From NCBI GenBank assembly GCA_002425685.1, contig DIMS01000129.1, positions 1 to 5,852 of the forward strand: a DNA stretch of 5,852 nt, written 5' to 3'. Shown here in pieces: positions 1 to 5,852 of this stretch; position 1 is the first letter of the stretch; every line of letters starts with the position of its first letter. This stretch comes from Synergistaceae bacterium UBA5560. Lineage in GTDB: Bacteria > Synergistota > Synergistia > Synergistales > Aminiphilaceae. Position numbers and translations under genes: made by a program. The notes under the pieces were generated by a model that was not told where the DNA came from, did no database searches, and was given only the letters and a program-made list of their open reading frames with translations.

Positions 1-55
1 GAGGGAAGGCAGGAAAGGGCGGCCGATTTCTGGCCGCCCTTTCCTGCCTTCCCTC
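1..55 (-). terminator. Perfect 24-bp inverted repeat, probable intrinsic terminator of the operon
   Basis: Bases 1-24 and 32-55 are exact reverse complements around a 7-base loop (gatttct, 25-31), giving a very stable G+C-rich hairpin. It lies 94 bases beyond the stop codon of the last gene of the minus-strand operon, which is where a terminator is expected. The U-tract for minus-strand transcription would lie left of base 1 and cannot be seen. On the plus strand the hairpin is followed by TTTCTT (56-61), so it could also end a convergent plus-strand transcript coming from the left, that is, act in both directions. The stem may extend past the window edge. The spacer 56-149 shows no ORF or motif I can support. 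Confidence 0.75.
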
Positions 56-149
56 TTTCTTGCGCCCGGATCTCTTCGCCACCTTCAGCAGTGGTCTCCG
101 GGACGGTTGGACATATTTGAGGGAGAAGACACCTTGTTCCTGATATGGA

Positions 150-3100
150 TCACGAGGCGGAACAGCATGCCGCGGGAGAAGCGGCCAGTTCCTTATCGAG
201 GCGCCGTGCAAGGGTTGTCAGAATCCATGTTAAGGGAAGCGCCTCTCCCGGGGAGGAAATCCCGCGGGCCTGCCGTACGGGAAGGCCGGACAGCGTGGTG
301 ACGGTGCCCTCCCGTTCTGTCCAATGTGCAAGGGGAAGTACGTGGGTCGCCTCGGCGAGGCCGGCGCTGTCGTGTGTCACTGCAAGTGCGAGGAGATCTG
401 TCTTCGCGAGTTCCTTTGGTGAGAGTCCCACTTCGTCGGGAGTTGTTCCGACGAGCAGGAGTCGTTTCATCTCACCGCTGACGATGGCTGCCTTGATCTC
501 CGCCACGGAGATGGCACCGGGAGCGTACGTCAGAGCGGCGTGGACGTTCGTCGTTTCGTTGAGGAAAAGGTGCCGTTTCTGCTCCAGTTTATGCAGCAGT
601 GCGAGAAGGTCTGCGAGGCATGCCTCGGTTCCGTAGGTGTCCTCTCCGATGAGGGTGACCAGGGATTTGCTTTCGGCAAGAGTACGGGCCGCGTGCTCGA
701 GAGTCTCCACCGACACTCCCGTGAGCGTGGCGGTTTTTCCCGGTGTGGCGTCGTCGAGATCGCTTCCCGGTGTTTCACCTTTCGCGACGAGGAGTGCCCG
801 AAGAAGTCCCTTGAAAAGCGTATCCGTTCGTTTTTCTTTCGGCACCATTCGAAGAGCCTCGCCTTTGAGGAGGGTGTTTTCACCGTTCCCCACCACGAGA
901 ACACGGGCGTTCCGTTTTCTCTGGGCAAGGCGGATCCAGGAGGTGAAAACGGGATGGGTGGATTCCGTGTCGGTCTCGACGAGAAGATACGTGTCCGCGT
1001 TTCGGACCTCGTCGTAGGATGCGAGGGGGGATGCGCCAGGAATGGCCTTGGCTTGTGTCTGTGCCGAACGAAGCGCATCGGCGCCGACAACACCGAGGAC
1101 GGTTCCGGGAAGAGCTTCCGCGGCAAAGTGATCGAGAAGACGGTATTCCTCGTTGGAAAGATCGCCCCCGACGAGGATCGCCGTTTTTTCTCCGGCTTCC
1201 GCACCTTTGCGAAGCCGGGATGCCAGGTCCTCCAGAATCGTTCCCCACTGTACAGGAGCTCCCTGAAGCATGGGTTCTTCGACACGGTTCGTCCAGTGGC
1301 GTTCGAGATCGAAACGCCCCTGGGCACAACTGTTCCCGAAAGTGTGGGAAAGCGGGTTGTCCAGATCGGTGGTGACGCGAACGACCCTGCTCTGTGCCGC
1401 GTCGAGGTTCAGCGTGATGTCGCACGCCACGGGGCAGGCGCCGCAGGCGGTGGGGACGAGCCGAGGCTTTTCCGAGTGCGGTTTTCTGGGAGCTCGTTTT
1501 TCGAGCAGCGCACCCACGGGGCAGAGCTGGACGCAGAGCCCGCAGGATGTGCAGGCCGAAGTGTCCACGTTTTTCCAGTATTCCGTGTCGATGCTTCCTT
1601 CGAAGCCTCGGCGGGTAAAGTCGATGGCGTGGAAACCAGCGATTTCGTCGCAGGTGCGGACGCAACGTCCGCAGAGAATGCACTTGTCCATGTTGCGCAC
1701 GTAGTAGGTGTTGACCTCTTCTTCCTTGGAGACGTGCTCCCCGGCGACGCGATCCGGCTGGACTTCGTAGTCGATGCCGTATTTCCGGAGCTTGCACTCG
1801 AAGAGATCGGGGCAGCCGCATTCCATGCAGCGGGCAGCGTCACGGAGGAGTTGTTCCTCCGTGAGACCGTGATTGTACTCTTCATAGGGGGCCTGGAGAC
1901 GGACCGCCGCCTCGTCATGACGGGCGTGTCCCTGGGTTGTCCTTTCCACGTGGGTGAAATCCGCCGCCGTCAGATCCGTTCTGACCACGTCGTATTCGAA
2001 GGGGCGCTTCGCCTTGCCCGTGGTGAGAGAGGCGTGCACCGATTCCGCTGCCCAGTGGCCGTTGCCTATGGCGGCAATGGCGATGTCCGGACCGTGCTGC
2101 AGGTCGCCGCAGACGAAGACCCCTGGAAGGGCCGTAGCGTAATCCTCGTTGGAGGTGATGCTCCTGCCGTCGTGGATGTTTTTCGGCAGGGGCTTGAGAT
2201 CCGGAGCCTGGCCGATGGCGGCGATGACCGTATCCACCTCCAGGTTGAAGACTTCGCCGGTGGGAACGGGGCGTCTTCGCCCCGATGCATCGGGCTCTCC
2301 GAGGGTCATGCGCTCGCAGAGGAGGCGTTCCACTCTGCCGGCTCCCTCCACGGCTGTGGGGGCCGCGAGGAAGAGAAATTCCACGCCTTCTTCCATGGCT
2401 TCCGCGATCTCCACCTTCTCCGCAGGCATTTCGTCCCTGGTCCGTCGGTAGACCACATAGACCTTGTCCGCTCCGGAGCGTTTCGCACAGCGGGAGGCAT
2501 CCATGGCGGTGTTACCGCCGCCCACCACGGCTACCCGCTTGCCCACCTGGACGGGGTTCCCCGTGTTGACGGAGTAGAGGAAATCGATGCCGCCGAGTAC
2601 GCCCGGCAGTTCTTCTCCGGGGCAGCGCAGGGGCGAGGAGCGCCAGCATCCCATGGCGAGGACCACCGCGTCGTGTTCGTCCCGAAGCTGTTCCAGGGTG
2701 ACGTCCTTGCCGAGCGCCGTCTCGGTTCTTGCCTCGACGCCGTGAGCGAGAATCCAGTTGATTTCCGCCTGCAGTATCTCCTGGGGCAGGCGATAGTCGG
2801 GGATGCCGTAGCGCATCATTCCCCCGAGAAGCGGTTCCTTGTCGAAGATGGTCACCGCATATCCCTTGAGGCGCAGGAAATAGGCTGCGGAAAGCCCGGC
2901 AGGCCCGCCGCCCACGACGGCCACGGAACGTCCGTTCTCCTCGATGGAGGGTATGTCGCCGAGATCTCCCTCGGCGAGGCAGGAGTCCGCCACGAAACGC
3001 TTGATCTCACGGATGGAGACGGGTGCCTCGTCGACGAGGTTCCGTCGGCATTTCTCCTGGCAGGGAGCGGGGCAAACCCGGCCGATGGAGGCAGGGAGCG

Positions 3101-3518
3101 TGACGTTTCGGTGAAGGACTTCCATGGATTCCGCGTATTTTCCCTGGGCGGCGAGGTTGACGTAGGCCTGGACATCGCCTCTTGCGGGACAGGCGAGCGC
3201 GCAGGGGGGGCGACAGTCTCCCACGTGATCCGAAAGGAGAAGTTCCAGCCCGAGCTTGCGCGCTTTGCGGACCCGGTCCGTGTCGGTCCGGACGACCATG
3301 TTGGGGGTAATGGTGGTTGCGCAGGCCCGAGAAAGCGCCCGTGCACCCTGGATATCCACGAGGCAGATGGAGCAGCCGCCGTGGAGGGAGAGATGAGGAT
3401 CGTAACAGAGCGCGGGAATCTCGATGCCGCACTCCGCGCAGAGATCCAAAAGACGCTGCCCCGGTTTCCCGTAGACGTCGCGTCCGTTGAGGATGACTTT
3501 CACAGTTCGTTCGCTCAT
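150..3518 (-). CDS. NuoG-like / GltD-like fusion: multi-Fe-S, FAD-dependent NAD(P)H oxidoreductase subunit with degenerate molybdopterin-oxidoreductase domain (1122 aa)
   Basis: Probable electron-distributing subunit of a cytoplasmic NAD(P)H:ferredoxin-type complex. Seen in order: (1) residues 4-80, a NuoG/HydA-type [2Fe-2S] domain with Cys38, 49, 52 and 66 (C-x10-C-x2-C-x13-C); (2) residues 98-180, a GltD/dihydropyrimidine-dehydrogenase-type Fe-S domain with His98, Cys102, 106, 110 and GRVCPAPCQEKC (Cys149, 153, 157); (3) residues 199-505, a GltD/NfnB-like flavin module with FAD motif GGGPAG (203-208), second Rossmann motif GGGNTAMD (333-340), YRR (357-359, usual NADPH-phosphate contact) and a CGD motif (470-472); (4) Cys564, 567, 569, 575; (5) residues 605-675, two [4Fe-4S] ferredoxin motifs (Cys613, 616, 619, 623 and Cys656, 659, 662, 666); (6) residues 692-1110, a molybdopterin-oxidoreductase-like domain with [4Fe-4S] Cys692, 695, 699, 731 and a NuoG-like end (VLPLAHWTEREGT). 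That last domain is short and lacks the usual DPR-type signature, so it is probably structural. No signal peptide or membrane segment is seen. The start has a perfect Shine-Dalgarno and the family N-terminus. The domain calls are firm; the exact reaction is inferred. Confidence 0.95.
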   Translation of the reverse strand: MSERTVKVILNGRDVYGKPGQRLLDLCAECGIEIPALCYDPHLSLHGGCSICLVDIQGARALSRACATTITPNMVVRTDTDRVRKARKLGLELLLSDHVGDCRPPCALACPARGDVQAYVNLAAQGKYAESMEVLHRNVTLPASIGRVCPAPCQEKCRRNLVDEAPVSIREIKRFVADSCLAEGDLGDIPSIEENGRSVAVVGGGPAGLSAAYFLRLKGYAVTIFDKEPLLGGMMRYGIPDYRLPQEILQAEINWILAHGVEARTETALGKDVTLEQLRDEHDAVVLAMGCWRSSPLRCPGEELPGVLGGIDFLYSVNTGNPVQVGKRVAVVGGGNTAMDASRCAKRSGADKVYVVYRRTRDEMPAEKVEIAEAMEEGVEFLFLAAPTAVEGAGRVERLLCERMTLGEPDASGRRRPVPTGEVFNLEVDTVIAAIGQAPDLKPLPKNIHDGRSITSNEDYATALPGVFVCGDLQHGPDIAIAAIGNGHWAAESVHASLTTGKAKRPFEYDVVRTDLTAADFTHVERTTQGHARHDEAAVRLQAPYEEYNHGLTEEQLLRDAARCMECGCPDLFECKLRKYGIDYEVQPDRVAGEHVSKEEEVNTYYVRNMDKCILCGRCVRTCDEIAGFHAIDFTRRGFEGSIDTEYWKNVDTSACTSCGLCVQLCPVGALLEKRAPRKPHSEKPRLVPTACGACPVACDITLNLDAAQSRVVRVTTDLDNPLSHTFGNSCAQGRFDLERHWTNRVEEPMLQGAPVQWGTILEDLASRLRKGAEAGEKTAILVGGDLSNEEYRLLDHFAAEALPGTVLGVVGADALRSAQTQAKAIPGASPLASYDEVRNADTYLLVETDTESTHPVFTSWIRLAQRKRNARVLVVGNGENTLLKGEALRMVPKEKRTDTLFKGLLRALLVAKGETPGSDLDDATPGKTATLTGVSVETLEHAARTLAESKSLVTLIGEDTYGTEACLADLLALLHKLEQKRHLFLNETTNVHAALTYAPGAISVAEIKAAIVSGEMKRLLLVGTTPDEVGLSPKELAKTDLLALAVTHDSAGLAEATHVLPLAHWTEREGTVTTLSGLPVRQARGISSPGEALPLTWILTTLARRLDKELAASPAACCSAS

Positions 3519-3528
3519 GACTGCACGA

Positions 3529-3537
3529 ACCTCCTTA
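3529..3537 (-). promoter_or_regulatory. Full-length Shine-Dalgarno of the GltD/NuoG-like gene, built on the upstream stop codon
   Basis: On the minus strand this reads TAAGGAGGT, complementary over nine bases to the conserved 16S rRNA tail ACCUCCUUA. The TAA is the stop codon of the upstream NuoF-like gene, so the terminating ribosome sits on the re-initiation signal. The spacing to the ATG at 3518 is 10 bases after the final T, slightly long but functional. It fixes the start of the 1122-residue gene and suggests translational coupling. Confidence 0.85.
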
Positions 3538-5436
3538 TTCCACGGTAATGGCTTTGACGGGACAGACGTTGATGCACTGACCGCACCGGACGCAGGTCTC
3601 GTCGTCGATCACATGGGGCTGCTTTACCGAACCGCTGATGGCCTTTACGGGACAGACGCGGGCACATTTGGTGCATCCGATGCATGTGGCGGGGTTGATG
3701 GTGTAGTGGATGAGGGACGTGCAGGCTTTGGCGGGGCACTTCCTGTCGAGGATGTGCGCCTCGTATTCGGCTCGGAAATATTTCAGCGTGGTGAGGACCG
3801 GGTTCGGCGCGGTCTGGCCGAGCCCGCAGAGGGAACCGTCCTTGATCTGGGCGCAGAGTTCCTCCAGCAGGTCCAGATCTTCCATTTTCCCCTCACCTTT
3901 GCTGATGCGTTCCAGAATCTCGAGCATGCGTTTCGTGCCGATACGGCAGAAGGGGCACTTGCCACAGGATTCCCGCTGGGTGAAGGAGAGAAAGAATTTC
4001 GCCACGTCCACCACGCAGGTCGATTCGTCCATGACGATCATGCCGCCGGAGCCCATGATGGCTCCCGTCGCATTGATGGATTCGTAATCGACCGGTGTAT
4101 CGAGCAGTGTCGCGGGTATGCATCCTCCGGAGGGGCCTCCCATCTGTACGGCCTTGAAGGCTTTTCCTCCGGGAATGCCGCCTCCCACGTCGAAGATGAC
4201 CTCCCGGAGCGGCATGCCCATGGGAACTTCAACCAAGCCGCCCTTGGCGATCTTTCCGGCCAGGGCGAAGACCTTTGTCCCGCGGCTCTTGCCGATGCCG
4301 TGGCGATTGAAGGCTCCAGCTCCGTTCTGGATGATCCAGGCGACGTTCGCGAGCGTCTCCACGTTGTTGATGTTCGTCGGTTTCCCCCAGACGCCGCTCT
4401 GGGCGGGGAAGGGAGGCCTCGGGCGCGGTGTGCCGCGCTTTCCCTCGATGGAGGCGATGAGGGCCGTTTCCTCGCCGCAGACGAAGGCTCCCGCGCCTTC
4501 CTTGATGTACATGTCGAAAGAGAAGTCTTTCCCGAGGATACGCTCGCCGAGGAAGCCCCGCTCCCGAGCCTGCTTGAGGGCGATGTTCAGATGCTTGATC
4601 GCCAGAGGATATTCGGCGCGACAGTAGATGATTCCGTGGGTTGCTCCGATGGCGTAGGCGCAGATGGCCATCCCCTCGAGAACGCTGTGTGGATCGCTTT
4701 CCAGCACCGACCGGTCCATGAAGGCGCCGGGGTCTCCCTCGTCGGCGTTGCAGACCACGTATGCCTCGCCGGGCTTGGCCAGTACGTTGTCCCGCATGAT
4801 TCTCCATTTTTTCCAGGAGGGAAAACCCGCGCCTCCCCGTCCCCTGAGTCCCGATTTCTTCAGCTCTTCGATAATCGAATCCGGAGTCATGGTGCTAAGG
4901 GCTTTGAGAAGGCCGAAATAGCCGCCGATACCCACATATTCTTCGATCCGCTCGGGATCTATAAGCCCGCAATCCCGCAAGACCAATTTTTCCTGGCCTT
5001 TGAAAAAAGCCAGCTCTTTCCAGGTGGGTAAAAATGGATAGGCCTGGCCGAAATTGAGAGAATGGGTCCTGAAGTCCCAGGATTCGATTTTAGCCTCCGC
5101 CAGCTTTGCCAGCTTGTCGAAAGCTTCATCATCGGCCATGCCCCGCAGTAAAGTTTGGGCTCTGGAGGCCCTTACCTCGGAGAACATGAGTACCGGCTTG
5201 CCCGGACGGTAGGCCATGACCATGGGCTCGGCGGCGCAGAAACCAAAGCAACCTACCTGTCGTATCCGCAGATCGAGCTTCTCCGCCGTGGCCTTATCTT
5301 GCAGGGCTTGAAAAACCTCGTCGGCTCCGTTGCCTATGCCGCAGGTTCCCAATCCGACGGAGATCCAAGGTTTCCCGTTGAATAAATGGGATAATCCTTC
5401 TTTTCTCAGGGTTCCGAGATCGGTCTGGGTTTTCAT
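3535..5436 (-). CDS. nuoF: NADH-binding FMN/Fe-S subunit, NuoF/HydB/HndC family (633 aa)
   Basis: Oxidises or reduces NAD(H) at a flavin site and passes electrons into an Fe-S chain; cytoplasmic. Domains seen: residues 24-105, a thioredoxin-like [2Fe-2S] domain with Cys32, Cys63 and Cys67 (only three of the usual four cysteines); residues 196-206, GLRGRGGAGFP, the FMN/NADH-binding glycine loop; CNADEGDPGAF (229-239) and GAGAFVCGEETALIASIEG (314-332), NADH/FMN site signatures; ESCGKCPFCRIGT (489-501) plus Cys537, the N3-type [4Fe-4S] cluster; a Cys567/Cys572 pair; and a C-terminal 2[4Fe-4S] ferredoxin domain (Cys585, 588, 591, 595 and Cys615, 618, 621, 625). The N- and C-terminal extensions are absent from ordinary complex I NuoF and mark the HydB/HndC group of multimeric hydrogenases and related bifurcating enzymes; 633 residues fits that group. 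The ATG at 5436 is chosen because the homologous N-terminus starts there and GGGAGG lies 6 bases upstream; an in-frame ATG at 5541 lies deep in the preceding gene. Symbol nuoF is by family; hydB or hndC would be equally apt. Confidence 0.97.
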   Translation of the reverse strand: MKTQTDLGTLRKEGLSHLFNGKPWISVGLGTCGIGNGADEVFQALQDKATAEKLDLRIRQVGCFGFCAAEPMVMAYRPGKPVLMFSEVRASRAQTLLRGMADDEAFDKLAKLAEAKIESWDFRTHSLNFGQAYPFLPTWKELAFFKGQEKLVLRDCGLIDPERIEEYVGIGGYFGLLKALSTMTPDSIIEELKKSGLRGRGGAGFPSWKKWRIMRDNVLAKPGEAYVVCNADEGDPGAFMDRSVLESDPHSVLEGMAICAYAIGATHGIIYCRAEYPLAIKHLNIALKQARERGFLGERILGKDFSFDMYIKEGAGAFVCGEETALIASIEGKRGTPRPRPPFPAQSGVWGKPTNINNVETLANVAWIIQNGAGAFNRHGIGKSRGTKVFALAGKIAKGGLVEVPMGMPLREVIFDVGGGIPGGKAFKAVQMGGPSGGCIPATLLDTPVDYESINATGAIMGSGGMIVMDESTCVVDVAKFFLSFTQRESCGKCPFCRIGTKRMLEILERISKGEGKMEDLDLLEELCAQIKDGSLCGLGQTAPNPVLTTLKYFRAEYEAHILDRKCPAKACTSLIHYTINPATCIGCTKCARVCPVKAISGSVKQPHVIDDETCVRCGQCINVCPVKAITVE

Positions 5437-5852
5437 TCGACGCCTCCCTTTTTCATTTTTTCGAGGAGGGAGACGAGCTTCCCGATGGTCATGCGGGATT
5501 TCACGACGCCATCTATCATTACCACCGGCGCCAGGGCGCACTGGCCGAAGCAGGCTACGGTGCGGATTGAAGCGAAACCGTCGAGGCTCGTAGCCGAGTT
5601 TTCCTCTTCCTCTTTGAATTCCTTGATTCCCATTCTCGAAAGAGCTTCGTTGAGGAGGGCGAGCGATCCCCTGGTGTGACAGGCCGTGCCTCTGCAGACG
5701 ACGATGGAGTGCCTGCCCTGGGGCTTCAAATTGAAAAATGAGTAAAACGTCGCCATGGAATATACCTGGGAGAGAGGCAATCCCATCAATGACGAGATGC
5801 TCCTCATTGAGGATTCGGATAGATAGTGTTTGGGATCCTCCTCCTGTACGTT
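5433..5852 (-). CDS. nuoE: [2Fe-2S] thioredoxin-like subunit, NuoE/HydC/HndA family (5'-partial, 139 residues visible)
   Basis: Small electron-transfer partner of the NuoF-like subunit; holds one [2Fe-2S] cluster. The reading frame stays open to the window edge, so the true start lies beyond 5852; the first in-frame ATG, at 5807, is internal because the residues before it (HYLSESS) continue the family's helical N-terminal domain. Visible residues are counted from the window edge: YSMATFYSFFNLKPQG (31-46) is the NuoE hallmark helix-turn, and the cluster ligands are Cys53 and Cys58 (C-x4-C) and Cys101 and Cys105 (C-x3-C, in ACFGQC). NuoE proteins are about 160 residues, so only some 20-30 are missing. 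The stop TGA overlaps the next ATG (ATGA, 5436-5433), indicating translational coupling. Symbol nuoE is by family; in the hydrogenase-type context hydC or hndA is equally fitting. Confidence 0.95.
   Translation of the reverse strand, partial: NVQEEDPKHYLSESSMRSISSLMGLPLSQVYSMATFYSFFNLKPQGRHSIVVCRGTACHTRGSLALLNEALSRMGIKEFKEEEENSATSLDGFASIRTVACFGQCALAPVVMIDGVVKSRMTIGKLVSLLEKMKKGGVE
5443..5448 (-). promoter_or_regulatory. Shine-Dalgarno of the NuoF-like gene
   Basis: On the minus strand GGGAGG lies 6 bases before the ATG at 5436, inside the last codons of the NuoE-like gene. It decides this start over the longer in-frame ATG at 5541. Together with the ATGA stop/start overlap it points to coupled translation and near-equal amounts of the two subunits. 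Confidence 0.8.

Noticed and set aside
107..636. Two small plus-strand open frames near the left edge
   Set aside because: They overlap the 3' end of the last gene antisense, have arginine/serine-rich shadow composition and no recognisable features.
150..3518. Reading the last gene as a catalytic formate dehydrogenase or an [FeFe] hydrogenase
   Set aside because: No H-cluster cysteine motifs are present, and the molybdopterin-like domain is short and lacks the pterin-binding and metal-ligand signatures.
540..3548. A 1002-codon open frame on the plus strand, opposite the GltD/NuoG-like gene
   Set aside because: It lies almost wholly antisense to a gene full of exact cofactor motifs, shows no recognisable domain, and is the kind of long open frame that G+C-rich codon use creates on the opposite strand.
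3487..5031. A 514-codon open frame on the plus strand, opposite the NuoF-like gene
   Set aside because: Antisense shadow of a well-supported gene; its translation has no family motif and no convincing ribosome binding site was noticed.
5437..5541. Upstream in-frame ATG at 5541 as the start of the NuoF-like gene
   Set aside because: It would add 35 arginine-rich residues fully overlapping the NuoE-like coding sequence; the ATG at 5436 has a good Shine-Dalgarno and the family N-terminus.
5433..5807. ATG at 5807 as the true start of the NuoE-like gene
   Set aside because: The frame continues open to 5852 and the extra residues fit the NuoE helical N-terminal domain, so the gene is cut by the window edge.

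Overview
The window holds the end of one operon on the minus strand: three consecutive, tightly spaced genes for a soluble, cytoplasmic, iron-sulfur-rich NAD(P)H oxidoreductase. Base composition is roughly 60 % G+C. The parts (NuoE/HydC-like, HydB/HndC-like NuoF with extra ferredoxin clusters, and a NuoG-like protein carrying a GltD-type flavin domain) are typical of strictly anaerobic fermentative, syntrophic or sulfate-reducing bacteria. Synergistota, Desulfobacterota and Clostridia-type lineages all fit. There is no rRNA or other lineage marker, so the organism is not fixed.

Layout, in order of transcription (right to left): 5852-5433, a NuoE/HydC-like [2Fe-2S] subunit whose 5' end lies outside the window; 5436-3535, a 633-residue NuoF/HydB-like NADH/FMN subunit that starts inside the stop codon of the first gene (ATGA overlap); 3518-150, an 1122-residue multidomain protein after a 16-base gap. 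After a 94-base non-coding spacer, a perfect 24-bp inverted repeat at 1-55 probably ends the transcript. No RNA genes, mobile elements, repeats, CRISPR arrays or promoter are seen; the promoter must lie beyond 5852.

How the genes work together: the first two subunits form the NADH-handling core known from complex I (NuoEF) and from the HydBC/HndAC part of multimeric [FeFe] hydrogenases. The third subunit replaces the hydrogenase. Its order is a NuoG/HydA-like [2Fe-2S] domain, a complete GltD/NfnB-like Fe-S plus FAD plus NAD(P)H module, a CxxCxCx5C motif, a 2[4Fe-4S] ferredoxin domain, and a shortened molybdopterin-oxidoreductase-like domain without recognisable cofactor-binding signatures. 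The complex therefore has two separate pyridine-nucleotide sites (NADH/FMN in the second subunit, probably NADPH/FAD in the third) linked by about ten Fe-S clusters. The most attractive inference is an NAD(H)/NADP(H)/ferredoxin transhydrogenase, possibly electron-bifurcating: an Nfn-like reaction on a HydBC-like scaffold. The alternative is a diaphorase module that docks with a hydrogenase or formate dehydrogenase encoded upstream.
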